Source: an uncultured Prevotellaceae bacterium
GTDB lineage: Bacteria; Bacteroidota; Bacteroidia; Bacteroidales; Bacteroidaceae
Direction: 5' to 3'
Assembly (NCBI GenBank): GCA_947170495.1
Contig: CAMVUB010000015.1
Location: 1 to 52,469, forward strand
DNA: 52,469 nucleotides
A model generated the notes under the pieces. The model ran no database searches and was not told where the DNA came from. It was given only the letters and a program-made list of their open reading frames with translations. Positions within the stretch are counted from its first letter, which is position 1, and each line of letters opens with the position of its first letter. The position numbers were made by a program, and so were the translations under genes. Shown piece by piece: positions 43,226 to 52,000 of this stretch.

Positions 43226-43810
43226 ATGGTTAATACAAATCCTGCGGTGGAGGAATACCGCAATTTTGTCGCATCCCTTGCTGTAGGGGATGGGGTGAAT
43301 CGTGTCTTTTTAAACTCTGACGAAGATAAGGCACTGATTGTTTTGGTAGAACTTTTTAGGTCTGCCAAAACTATTGTTCGTATCTTTGCTGCTAATCTTT
43401 GTCAGCATGTCGGGAACCAGATAGCTTATATTGAAGCTATTAGTGATTTCATTGAAAAGGGTGGAGAAGTGAGGATTCTCTTGAATAAATTCGATAGAGA
43501 AGCTGCACAACAGTCTGATTTATACAAAAGGTTGGCTTACTATAAATCAGAGGAGAAACCCATATGCGTGAAAGAGACCACGGCAAGACCATACTATATA
43601 AACGATGAATCCAAGAAGGAAGTACATTTTACTATAGCAGATTCGAAGGGTTTCCGTATAGAGACTGATACACTAGAAAGAACGGCTAGATGTAATTTCA
43701 ACAACCCTGAAGAAGCAGAAGGAATTATCAAATTCTTCGATGAAGAATTTGAGAAACCGTATGCAAATGAAATAAACCTGCTGGAGCTGTTTAATTATGG
43801 AAATCAGTAG
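43226..43810 (+). CDS. PLD-like soluble protein of the two-gene module
   Basis: 194 aa, no signal peptide or membrane segment. Residues of about 36-90 (ALIVLVELFRSAKTIVRIFA...FIEKGGEVRILLNKFD) have the helix-strand-helix-strand pattern of a phospholipase D-like half, and 130-180 (EVHFTIADSKGFRIETDT...NNPEEAEGIIKFFDEEFE) look like its second part. There is a His but no HxK(x)4D motif, so a non-catalytic or altered PLD-like fold is the guess. It overlaps the four-TM gene by 14 nt. Likely sensor, activator or partner of that membrane protein. Confidence 0.55.
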   Translation: MVNTNPAVEEYRNFVASLAVGDGVNRVFLNSDEDKALIVLVELFRSAKTIVRIFAANLCQHVGNQIAYIEAISDFIEKGGEVRILLNKFDREAAQQSDLYKRLAYYKSEEKPICVKETTARPYYINDESKKEVHFTIADSKGFRIETDTLERTARCNFNNPEEAEGIIKFFDEEFEKPYANEINLLELFNYGNQ

Positions 43811-44666
43811 TTTTTCATCACTCATAGAAGTGGGGACCACCCTAAATATTGCATGCGTTGCCATAGAATATGTCAAATCTTATACCAATGTCCTGTGTGA
43901 TCAAGTTTTCAATCTAAAAAACCAAATTGAAAAAGCAGCAAAAGAATGTTTTGACAAATTAAACGAAGTAATGGATGATACGACTCTGAGAAATCTTCCA
44001 AACACGAGTGTGGGAGGACGAAATACCGAGGCATTAAAACAAAGACTTATTCGTAACAGAGAAACACTTTCTTCAGATATCGCTTCCAAGAAGGATGTTT
44101 TATCCAACACTATTAAAAACGTATGTGAGGTAAAGAATGTTTCATCCATTTGTCTCTGGCTTTTCTTGTATGGTCTTATTGGATTGTTTTCGATAGGTCT
44201 TGAATCCAATAGTTATTTTAACAATAATTGGATTCATCTGTATTGGATTTTGCTGACCTTTTGTGGCTCCATTATTTGTGTTATAGGGTGGCGAAGAAGC
44301 GAGGTAGAACGCTCTTGGTGGAATTTCGATTATACCTCTTTACGTTTTGCTATACTCTCTTTCATAGTTAGCATAGCAGTATGTGCTTTATTAGTGGCTT
44401 TATTTAGCAAGGGCGTCATTATTGAAATTGTAGATCTCGTTTGGAATGCCATTCTTGTATATAGTATGGTGCTGATGTATTCGAATTTTTTAGTTTCTGC
44501 TATAGAAGTTTGGAATAAGGCAAAAAAAGGAAAAGATGATATTGAGAGCGAAAAACAGGCACTACTAAATAGGTGTGTGACTTGGAATAATGAAGTCAGC
44601 AACCTTCAGGGGGCCTTGCATGTCGACAAAGATCTTGCTGCAAATGAGATAAATCAGAATCAATGA
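43797..44666 (+). CDS. Four-TM membrane protein with flanking coiled coils
   Basis: 289 aa. Soluble N-terminal helices (1-115) with K/E-rich coiled coil (about 38-110), then four membrane segments at about 116-136, 146-165, 182-204 and 208-236, and a C-terminal coiled coil (about 240-280). This layout resembles S_4TM-type putative pore-forming effectors of bacterial immunity modules, though no sequence motif proves it. The start overlaps the upstream gene by 14 nt, so they are coupled. AT-rich, unlike the core genes around the island. Confidence 0.6.
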   Translation: MEISSFSSLIEVGTTLNIACVAIEYVKSYTNVLCDQVFNLKNQIEKAAKECFDKLNEVMDDTTLRNLPNTSVGGRNTEALKQRLIRNRETLSSDIASKKDVLSNTIKNVCEVKNVSSICLWLFLYGLIGLFSIGLESNSYFNNNWIHLYWILLTFCGSIICVIGWRRSEVERSWWNFDYTSLRFAILSFIVSIAVCALLVALFSKGVIIEIVDLVWNAILVYSMVLMYSNFLVSAIEVWNKAKKGKDDIESEKQALLNRCVTWNNEVSNLQGALHVDKDLAANEINQNQ

Positions 44667-44829
44667 TTACCTCAGGCTAACAGGACTTGCTGATTGGTTG
44701 CAAACCATAGATGAGAAAGAAAGTGTAAAATATTGGTTTTGCTCAGATAGTTTAAGAAGGATATACAACCTTTGCAATGAAGAGTTATCAGGAGAACGAC
44801 AATACACGAATGAGAGCAGCTTTGACTGA
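44653..44829 (+). other. 58-codon open frame after the four-TM gene, no ATG
   Basis: In another frame, DYLRLTGLADWLQTIDEKES then VKYWFCSDSLRRIYNLCNEE runs from 44653 to TGA 44829. It reads like protein but has no Met and opens just before the stop of the 289-aa gene. It is either a frameshifted C-terminus of that gene, the tail of a lost third gene, or chance. Confidence 0.35.
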
Positions 44830-45020
44830 AGGTAGTCTCTGTTAACGGAGCGAAAAAGAATGACGGAAACATATTTCTCTTCTATTTTTCATTCTTTCAT
44901 TTTTCACATTGCACTTCAATGTTTTGCAGTTTTGTCAAAAATACTTTCGTTCGGAACTAAAAATAAAGTGATTCATTTTGTACTTCGCTCACTTAATCGT
45001 ATTTTTGCAGAGCAAATGAG
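44830..45020. other. AT-rich gap before the regulator
   Basis: No gene; it ends in the regulator promoter. A 'catttttcattctttcattt' repeat run is at 44885-44908. Confidence 0.6.
44977..45007 (+). promoter_or_regulatory. Promoter TTTG-N19-TATTTTTG of the TPR-HTH regulator
   Basis: Both elements fit the Bacteroidetes consensus. The expected mRNA start is near 45013. Confidence 0.75.
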
Positions 45021-45044
45021 ATGAAGGCGTTCAACGAAGCATGA
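45021..45044 (+). CDS. Seven-codon leader ORF (MKAFNEA)
   Basis: ATG 45021 to TGA 45044; its stop overlaps the regulator start as ATGA. It lies right after the predicted mRNA start, so it could couple or limit regulator translation. Short enough to be chance. Confidence 0.35.
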   Translation: MKAFNEA

Positions 45045-46696
45045 GACGAAAGAAGAGAATATTAGAGGGTATTCTGGCTGTGATCGCAGTGGCGGCACTG
45101 GTGGCGGGTGGCATACGGACTTACTGCCATGACCGCGCCATGCATGGGGCGTTGAGGGAGCTGCAGGAGTGGAACCTGGCTGATACGGTATTCCGCAGCG
45201 AAAGCGCGGCGCAGGCGCTCGTCGATTACTTCGACCACCCCTGGCACAACGCCAACGACCAGATGCTGGCCTACTACCTCCTCGGTCGCGCCCATGCCGA
45301 CATGGGTGAGGCGCCGCAGGCCATCGAAACCTACCAGACCGCCATCGAACGCGCCGACACCACCGCCTCCGATTGCGACTTCCGAATCCTCCGCAACATC
45401 TATGGTCAGATGGCAGAGGTGTTTGATGAGCAGAACCTGCCAGAAGATGAATTGAAGGCTGATTCCGCATTCATTCATTATTCGTGGAAACTTGGAGATA
45501 CACTCCAAGCAATCAATGGCTATCGAGCAATGGAGTGCCCTTATTTCCTTTTAGGCAAATTCGACAATATTCTTGAGATAGACTCCTTGGCAAGATGCCA
45601 GTTCTTGAGTATTGGTGAAACTGCTTATGCTGCACGCGCTCTTCTTGCTGCAACAAATATTCTTGTTCAAAGAGGAGATTCTGAACATGCAAAGAAGAAC
45701 ATTGAAATTATCCGTCGGGAGGCTGAAATCTTTAATGAAGGCCAACAGCTGATACCAACCCATGAGATGTTCTACTATACTCTCGGCCTTTATCACGAAG
45801 GGAACAGCCTATTGGATTCAGCTGAATACTACTATCGCCGCGTTCTTGCTACGGGTGAGTTGGAAGCTGGCTATAAGGGGTTGCTCTCCGTCTATAGCAA
45901 ACGTGGCATTCCCGATTCCATCGCCAAATACGCGCCGCTTTATGCCGATGCCAATGACGCCATGCACCGTGAGATGAACTCCAATGTAGTCCATAGGACA
46001 GCATCCTTGTATAACTATAACCGCCATCTGCGTCAGGCACAGGTGAGCGAACAGAAGGCGCGAGCTCGCTTGGTAGTGCTTTACATTACGATTATTGTTA
46101 TCCTGGCCTTGGTGGTTACAGGCTATTACCTCTACGCGAAGAATCTGGAGAAAGAACGTAAGAGAGAACATGCCCTCAACACCATTCAACAGAACTATAT
46201 AAAAGTGTCGCAGGACTATCATTCTTTGCTGGCGGAGAATGAAGAGAAACATTTTTATACGGCTGAATTAGAGCAGCAGCTGAATGAGTTAAGAGAGGAA
46301 AAAGAACAATTAGAATTGCTGGCGAACTCTCTAAGGGCGAAGAATAAGGTGGGAAACTATTATGCTCATGAACTAGTACAAAGGATCATAGGCTGTGCCG
46401 TTAATCGGAAGAACGCCCCATCTGGAAAAGACTTTATGCTTCTGCGCGAGTTGTTCTGCGAGACATTCCCTCACTTCAAGGATTTTGTAGCGAGAACGCA
46501 TCCCCTAAGTGACTATGAATGGTATGTATGCATTCTTGTGGACATGGGAATGGGGAATAGTGACATGGCATTTCTCATGGGGCAGGGAGCACAGAGGATG
46601 AATAACATACAACGTCAGGCGAATCGTCTTTTATTTAAAGATGACACCAGTTCTACTTTACCAGTGAACCTTCGCGCCGTTATTCACGAGACCTAA
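45041..46696 (+). CDS. Membrane TPR regulator with C-terminal HTH
   Basis: 551 aa. TM helix at about 10-27, TPR region of about 60-320, second TM at about 343-362, coiled coil at about 366-435, then a C-terminal helix-turn-helix-like region (489-532, 'LSDYEWYVCILVDMGMGNSD' and then MAFLMGQGAQRMNNIQRQ). Bacteroidetes have many such one-piece TPR-TM-HTH proteins that sense the envelope side and act on nearby secreted-protein genes, which fits the DUF3244, C1 and serpin genes downstream. The first 130 codons are GC-rich and the rest AT-richer, a sign of mosaic origin. Confidence 0.8.
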   Translation: MRRKKRILEGILAVIAVAALVAGGIRTYCHDRAMHGALRELQEWNLADTVFRSESAAQALVDYFDHPWHNANDQMLAYYLLGRAHADMGEAPQAIETYQTAIERADTTASDCDFRILRNIYGQMAEVFDEQNLPEDELKADSAFIHYSWKLGDTLQAINGYRAMECPYFLLGKFDNILEIDSLARCQFLSIGETAYAARALLAATNILVQRGDSEHAKKNIEIIRREAEIFNEGQQLIPTHEMFYYTLGLYHEGNSLLDSAEYYYRRVLATGELEAGYKGLLSVYSKRGIPDSIAKYAPLYADANDAMHREMNSNVVHRTASLYNYNRHLRQAQVSEQKARARLVVLYITIIVILALVVTGYYLYAKNLEKERKREHALNTIQQNYIKVSQDYHSLLAENEEKHFYTAELEQQLNELREEKEQLELLANSLRAKNKVGNYYAHELVQRIIGCAVNRKNAPSGKDFMLLRELFCETFPHFKDFVARTHPLSDYEWYVCILVDMGMGNSDMAFLMGQGAQRMNNIQRQANRLLFKDDTSSTLPVNLRAVIHET

Positions 46697-46729
46697 AGGA
46701 GGGGTGTGTACTTTTTACACAGGTTATTA

Positions 46730-46761
46730 TTTGCGGCATTCTTTGTAATGATGTACTTTTG
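46730..46761 (+). promoter_or_regulatory. Promoter TTTG-N20-TACTTTTG of the DUF3244 gene
   Basis: TTTG 46730-46733, -7 box 46754-46761, leader about 30 nt. Confidence 0.75.
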
Positions 46762-46793
46762 CGGCGTTTAACCCCATAAATACAATCATTACA

Positions 46794-47153
46794 ATGAAAA
46801 AGTTTCTCACCCTTCTCTGCATCCTCGCGATGCCCGCGTTCATGAACGCAGTATGCCCTCCTCCGGGTTTACACATTTCATTTCAAAGAGGGTACGTTAA
46901 GCCAACAAAGCCAAATTTACCCAAATCCCCCGTCCTCGCGCCTACTGTATATATAGACGGTAACGTGCTGACGTTCGAGACCTCGTGTGACGGCTGTGTG
47001 CTGCAGTTGGTGGATGAGGACGATGATGTGGTCTATACCATCGTCATCCCCGCTGGCACCACCACGCTCGTCCTTCCCGCCACCCTCGAAGGTACCTTCG
47101 AGCTCCAAATCATTGACGGCGAATGGATGTTCTACTCAGACATCGAACTCTAA
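46794..47153 (+). CDS. DUF3244-like small secreted protein
   Basis: 119 aa. Signal peptide at about 1-19 (MKKFLTLLCILAMPAFMNA). The mature part has a Pro-rich spacer and then a beta-sandwich-like domain ('PTVYIDGNVLTFETSCDGCV', 'GTTTLVLPATLEGTFELQII'), as in DUF3244/Ig-like small exported proteins of gut Bacteroidetes. Function unknown. Own promoter; it follows the TPR-HTH regulator and may be its target. Confidence 0.75.
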   Translation: MKKFLTLLCILAMPAFMNAVCPPPGLHISFQRGYVKPTKPNLPKSPVLAPTVYIDGNVLTFETSCDGCVLQLVDEDDDVVYTIVIPAGTTTLVLPATLEGTFELQIIDGEWMFYSDIEL

Positions 47154-47165
47154 GTCATTACTTTT

Positions 47166-47202
47166 CCCCATTCCATCGGTGTTTAATGCCGATGGAATGG
47201 GG
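47166..47202 (+). terminator. 14-bp perfect hairpin after the DUF3244 gene
   Basis: CCCCATTCCATCGG / CCGATGGAATGGGG, loop 9 nt, but no T-tract after it (attgaacc). It may stabilise the upstream mRNA 3' end or attenuate the next gene, 23 nt on. Confidence 0.6.
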
Positions 47203-47225
47203 ATTGAACCTTTATCACTTTGGTT

Positions 47226-48470
47226 ATGAAAAAAATAATACTTTTTGTAGGAGCGCTGATTCCGTCTCTTTTTATTCACTCACAATTAATTGTAGATTCT
47301 ATAGGAAATGTATCTGTTACAACATCCTCAACAAACAATGATCTTGAAGTTCAGATTACACCAAATGGCTTAATCGCAGATACTAATTGTCGAAACCTTA
47401 CATCCTGTGCTATAGGTGGAAACGCAGTAAATATAGGACAGTTTGGATGTTCTACAGGGGTTCGAGGTATCGCCCAAGTAGATACGCTTTCTGGTGGTGT
47501 TTCCCGAGGGGTTTTCGGACAGGCATCCTATGGTAAAAAGAACAATTATGCGATTTATGGACAGTTATGCAGCAATAAAGGAGCCGCCGTTTATGGAACG
47601 GTTTCAGCATTCGATTTTATGGGTACCTCATTGAATCAAGCCTATGCTGGATATTTTGCTGGGGACACTTATGTACGAGGCTATTTTACGGCTACCAGTG
47701 GCATAAATGGAACACTATTAACAAATGCCAGAACGGTTGATTCGACACCAGATATTACTACAAATCCTTTTTCCGAAAGACGAGTTTGTCGGGGATTAGC
47801 TGATTTGACAATCCATACATACTTTATATCTCAACCTGAACGAACAGGCTCAATTCCAGATGAAATGAACCCACAAATAATGGAAGAGCTGTTGGGTTCC
47901 AATGAATCTTTAAAAGGGATGGCATCTACAAGACATAGTGAACCAGTTCCATATGTGGAGCAGCAAATATATAGCAAGCAACATTATGGCATTGATGTCA
48001 ACCAACTTGAACAAGCTTTTCCGGATTTAGTGTATGAACAGGAGGATGGAACAAAGTGCATCAACTATGTGGAGATGGTGCCTATCCTCGTGCAGGCTAT
48101 CAATGAGCTGAATGCAAAGATTGAAACGTTGGAGAATAAGGAAGAGGCTGCAAACAAGAACAATAGACAACCTGCTACCGACAAGGGCGGCAGCGAAGAG
48201 AAACTGTTGTTGCTTTCCCTTGGCCAGAACAAACCCAACCCCTTCTCCAATAGCACAACCATCGAAGTATGCATCCCCGAGGATGTACAGAAGGCTTTTA
48301 TCTATGTCTATGATCTGCAGGGCAAGAAGGTGGAACAGGTGGATGTCACCGCTCGTGGCAAACAGAACATCCAACTCACCTCTGCCAAACTCACCGATGG
48401 CATGTACCTATACAGCCTTATTGCAGACGGAAAGGTAGTGGAAACAAGGAGAATGATTGTAGAAAAGTAA
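47226..48470 (+). CDS. T9SS cargo with S74-like chaperone region
   Basis: 414 aa, ATG 47226; signal peptide at about 1-19. The passenger (20-240) is glycine-rich and repetitive ('GNAVNIGQFGCSTGVRGIAQ', 'YAIYGQLCSNKGAAVYG'), as in tail-fibre-like proteins. 'YGIDVNQLEQAFPDLVYEQE' then 'YVEMVPILVQAINELNAKIE' resembles the intramolecular-chaperone (S74-type) region and its coiled coil. The C-terminus (about 335-414, 'LGQNKPNPFSNSTTIEVCIP', 'GMYLYSLIADGKVVETRRMI') is a type A T9SS sorting domain. The passenger is AT-rich, the sorting domain GC-rich. Confidence 0.85.
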   Translation: MKKIILFVGALIPSLFIHSQLIVDSIGNVSVTTSSTNNDLEVQITPNGLIADTNCRNLTSCAIGGNAVNIGQFGCSTGVRGIAQVDTLSGGVSRGVFGQASYGKKNNYAIYGQLCSNKGAAVYGTVSAFDFMGTSLNQAYAGYFAGDTYVRGYFTATSGINGTLLTNARTVDSTPDITTNPFSERRVCRGLADLTIHTYFISQPERTGSIPDEMNPQIMEELLGSNESLKGMASTRHSEPVPYVEQQIYSKQHYGIDVNQLEQAFPDLVYEQEDGTKCINYVEMVPILVQAINELNAKIETLENKEEAANKNNRQPATDKGGSEEKLLLLSLGQNKPNPFSNSTTIEVCIPEDVQKAFIYVYDLQGKKVEQVDVTARGKQNIQLTSAKLTDGMYLYSLIADGKVVETRRMIVEK

Positions 48471-48480
48471 AAACGAAGCC

Positions 48481-50433
48481 ATGAGAACTTTTCATATTTG
48501 GCATATCGGCTCTTTCATGGGCCTCTTGCTCATGATGCCTTTCTCATTGTCAGCTCAACAGAGGAATCCATTCCGTGCACTTGCCGAGGAGAACCGGAGC
48601 CAACAGATCCGTCGCACTTTGTCAGCTTCTGACACCATTTCCCTTGAAGGACAGGGAATCATCTATTCACTCAGCATTGATGCAACCATCCTTCAGCCAA
48701 AAGAAGCTAGCTTTGCTAGAATTGTCCTTGAAGACAAGGATGGTCATGATTATCTTGTAGCAGAGAGTGATAGGTTTCGCAATGATACAACGGAAGTTCA
48801 CTTAGATCACTATTGTGAAGAAACTGCACTGCTTGAAGGGATTACACCCCGTTACCTAAAATGCTATCTTGCAGAAGATGCCTCGCTGCTCTTAAGTTGC
48901 ATATATTTGTCAGGGCAACCAACAACACGGCAGGTAGGTAGTCAAAAGGAAATAGTCGAGGATTTAAAAAAAGCACAGATACAAGATGTTGTTAATAGGA
49001 TAAATAGTTACAACATAAAAAATAAGAAATTGTGGAGGGCTGGAATTACTGTCCCATCGTTATTAAAATATGATAATTGGTCTGAAAAAGAAGTCCCACA
49101 AGACGCATATTCTGCAAATGTCAGATATTATGCAAGTGGCATATTCGAAATGGGCGAACAGCCATCTGGAACAAGTTTAACTGAAAATTCTAACTATATT
49201 CCTAATTTTGACTGGCGTAAACGGCATGGTACGAATTGGATTACAAGTATAAAAAATCAAGGAAACTCTCCATATTGCACCGCATTTGCTATCTGTGGTA
49301 TGTTGGAGGCAAGATGTAACTTGTATTTTAACCAATTGTTAGATTTGGACCTATCAGAACAGGATATTGTGCATAATTATTATCTAAGAGGATACCACTA
49401 TATAAATAATATGCCCGTCGAGCAAATCTATACTCACGGATTAGATCCATCAAGGGCTTTAAGATGTGTTATGTTGGATAGTTTGCTTGATGAAAGTTCA
49501 GTTCCCTTTGTGGATTCTATAATTTCGTCTATTCCACCACGTCCTGATGGTTTGGAACGTATAAGTATTTCTGTTACAAATTCTCTAGGATCTATTTCCT
49601 CCCATGTTGAAGATGTTAAGGATTTACTTATCCATCATGGACCCATTGTGAGTGGGATATACAATTGTGGTCTCAACCATGCAATGACGCTTGTTGGTTA
49701 TCATACGATTCAGGCAGGAGATACTATACATCAAGTGAAAATACAATCCGAAGGGGGCCTGTTCAGTTACATAATTATACCTCCAGATAGCCCATTTATA
49801 GGTGAAACATATTGGATTTTTAAAGATAGTTATGGCGCTGATGCCTCTGGTAGGATTGATGGATATTTTAACATTTGGTTCAAGACTTATAGCTGTATGC
49901 GACCTATAGTATATACAGAATCCGCGATAAGCCGTCGTGATCATTCTAATAGTGAAATACGATATGAGGATTTAGATGGTGATGGCTATTTCAATTGGGG
50001 CATAGGGCCTAAACCGACTCATTGTCCGACTTGGGTTCCAAATGAACCAGACGGGGATGACTCTGATGCCACTATAGGACCAATGGACGAATATGGATAC
50101 TGTGCAAACATTTCTCCCGACAGTACTATTTATATTGACGTGAATACAGAATATCCAAGTGGATTGCTTCATATTTCAAACAATATTTGTATACGGAACA
50201 GCAGTACGCTTACTCTTTCATGTGACCTTTTAATGAATCGGTTGGCAGAAATCCGCATAAAGCCAAGCTCTACATTAATCGTAAACGGGACTATTCATAA
50301 TGCCAACATTAAACCAGAACCTGGCAGTACGCTCATTCTGAATAATGGTGGCAAGATTATCACTCATCGGAGCGATGATTTCGTGTTGCCGACAGGTGCA
50401 AAACTACAAATTAATAATGGTACGATAGAATAA
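48481..50433 (+). CDS. Secreted papain-like (C1) cysteine peptidase
   Basis: 650 aa. Signal peptide at about 1-25. A propeptide-like region (to about 235) precedes a C1 domain: Gln260 and Cys266 in 'IKNQGNSPYCTAFAICG', His400 in 'GLNHAMTLVGY' and, at the Asn position, Asp449 in 'YWIFKDSYG'. Asn to Asp can keep activity, but is atypical. After the domain, DLDGDGYFNW (about 497-506) is a calcium-binding-like loop and the last 100 residues are beta-strand-rich. No sorting tail is seen. The serpin gene follows; the start is 10 nt after the T9SS cargo stop, so the two are co-transcribed. Confidence 0.88.
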   Translation: MRTFHIWHIGSFMGLLLMMPFSLSAQQRNPFRALAEENRSQQIRRTLSASDTISLEGQGIIYSLSIDATILQPKEASFARIVLEDKDGHDYLVAESDRFRNDTTEVHLDHYCEETALLEGITPRYLKCYLAEDASLLLSCIYLSGQPTTRQVGSQKEIVEDLKKAQIQDVVNRINSYNIKNKKLWRAGITVPSLLKYDNWSEKEVPQDAYSANVRYYASGIFEMGEQPSGTSLTENSNYIPNFDWRKRHGTNWITSIKNQGNSPYCTAFAICGMLEARCNLYFNQLLDLDLSEQDIVHNYYLRGYHYINNMPVEQIYTHGLDPSRALRCVMLDSLLDESSVPFVDSIISSIPPRPDGLERISISVTNSLGSISSHVEDVKDLLIHHGPIVSGIYNCGLNHAMTLVGYHTIQAGDTIHQVKIQSEGGLFSYIIIPPDSPFIGETYWIFKDSYGADASGRIDGYFNIWFKTYSCMRPIVYTESAISRRDHSNSEIRYEDLDGDGYFNWGIGPKPTHCPTWVPNEPDGDDSDATIGPMDEYGYCANISPDSTIYIDVNTEYPSGLLHISNNICIRNSSTLTLSCDLLMNRLAEIRIKPSSTLIVNGTIHNANIKPEPGSTLILNNGGKIITHRSDDFVLPTGAKLQINNGTIE

Positions 50434-50445
50434 AAGCTTTATTTT

Positions 50446-50476
50446 TTTGCATTGTACGTGATAATCGTTATTTTTG
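50446..50476 (+). promoter_or_regulatory. Serpin promoter TTTG-N19-TATTTTTG
   Basis: TTTG 50446-50449, -7 box 50469-50476. It excludes starts before about 50482. Confidence 0.75.
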
Positions 50477-50541
50477 CACACAAATACTTTCAAGGAGTAA
50501 AAGCTAGAATGCGTATAAAAAGTTTATTAAATCATGCAATA

Positions 50542-51942
50542 ATGAAAACAACTTGCCTTTCTTTCATGCTATTCACGTGCTCCCTCTCGGGGATGGCACA
50601 AGAAACCCTGAACCAGCTCGCAAACGCCTATCAGCACTCTGCCTTATCGATGTTCAATGAATTGGCGCAGCAGGAAAAGGACAATATCTGTTTCTCTCCG
50701 CTGTCAGTGCAGATAGCATTGTCAATGGTGCAGAATGGCGCTGCAGGTAACACATTGAGCCAACTACAACGGACACTCGGAACGGAGGGTTTCAGTAATG
50801 AGGAAATAGGACAGTTCAACGTGGCCCTGACACAAGCACTGACCGAGCGGCCGCCATACAATGAGGAAGCGTATCAATGGTATTCCGAAGGCGCCCCACA
50901 CGATTATTATAATGGCCTATATCCACAGTGTGAACTGTCCAATAGCCTTTGGACAAGACCCGACGTGCAGTTATACGATGCATTTGTGCAGGTGCTCCAC
51001 ACGGATTATGACGCTCTTGTGGAATCCGTGCATTTTGATACAAGGGAAGGCATAGAGAAAATTAATGTGTGGGCCTCCGAGAAGACGCATGGTCTCATCC
51101 CAACCATCTATGCAGAGCCGCAGTCCAGCGAACTCGCTGTGTTGCTGGCCAATGCGTTGTACTTCAAAGGCGCGTGGAGTGTGCCGTTCTATAAGGAGAA
51201 TACAAGTAAGGGTAATTTCCTGCTGAATGACGAATATTACACAGAAGTTGATATGATGTGTGCGCGTGAACGTTACGACTGCGCCATCACGCCATCATTC
51301 CGTACAATTACACTCTATTATGGAGTTGACCGTGATTTCTCCATGACACTCTACGTGCCCCATGAGGGTACGGCTTTGCCCGCGCTCACATATGACGATT
51401 GGAGCACAGCACAAAGTGTCACGAATCTGCATATCAATCTGTATATGCCTCGCTTCGATATCGCAGGGAACTATAATCTTATACAGATACTGAAAGCCTT
51501 GGGCATAACGGATGCTTTTGATCCCCAGAAAGCGGATTTCACGAAGATGTGCGAAGTGAATCGTGCTATCAGCCGTATATCTCAATTCAGCAAGATACAA
51601 GTAGATGAGAAAGGCACTGAGGCTGCTGCTGTCACGGTTATAGAGACGACAGATGGTATAGATCCGACGAGGCCCGAGGATTATCAGGATTTCCGCATCG
51701 ACCGTCCGTTCTATTTCACGATGCAGAGTAAAAAGAACAAGGCCATCTTATTCATCGGCCGTGTCACAAAGTTGAAAGGTCCTCAAGGCCAAGTGAATAG
51801 CGTGCAATACCTCCCTGCCTCTCAAATCTCAAATAATAAATCGCCCAAAAGTAAATCCTACGACCTCTCCGGCCGTCTCCTCTCCGCGCCACCCGCCCAC
51901 GGTATCTATATCCGTGATGGGAAAAAGGTGGTAATGAGGTAA
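50542..51942 (+). CDS. Serpin with a sorting-like C-terminal tail
   Basis: 466 aa from ATG 50542 (signal peptide MKTTCLSFMLFTCSLSGMA); ATG 50509 adds 11 residues. Serpin blocks: 'NICFSPLSVQIALSMVQNGA', 'LLANALYFKGAWSVPF', 'VNVWASEKTHGLIP'-like, hinge 'DEKGTEAAAVTV' (from about 355) that fits an inhibitory serpin, and 'DRPFYFTMQSKKNKAILFIG'. The reactive loop continues IETTDGIDPTRPEDYQ; P1 cannot be assigned. The end YDLSGRLLSAPPAHGIYIRD then GKKVVMR is the Prevotella tail, so it is probably surface-exposed. It directly follows the C1 peptidase gene, but with its own promoter. Confidence 0.88.
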   Translation: MKTTCLSFMLFTCSLSGMAQETLNQLANAYQHSALSMFNELAQQEKDNICFSPLSVQIALSMVQNGAAGNTLSQLQRTLGTEGFSNEEIGQFNVALTQALTERPPYNEEAYQWYSEGAPHDYYNGLYPQCELSNSLWTRPDVQLYDAFVQVLHTDYDALVESVHFDTREGIEKINVWASEKTHGLIPTIYAEPQSSELAVLLANALYFKGAWSVPFYKENTSKGNFLLNDEYYTEVDMMCARERYDCAITPSFRTITLYYGVDRDFSMTLYVPHEGTALPALTYDDWSTAQSVTNLHINLYMPRFDIAGNYNLIQILKALGITDAFDPQKADFTKMCEVNRAISRISQFSKIQVDEKGTEAAAVTVIETTDGIDPTRPEDYQDFRIDRPFYFTMQSKKNKAILFIGRVTKLKGPQGQVNSVQYLPASQISNNKSPKSKSYDLSGRLLSAPPAHGIYIRDGKKVVMR

Positions 51943-52000
51943 TGCTACTCTGAAAATATTCGAATCATAGGTGCTACGGCACATTACGAAGGTTGCTGTT

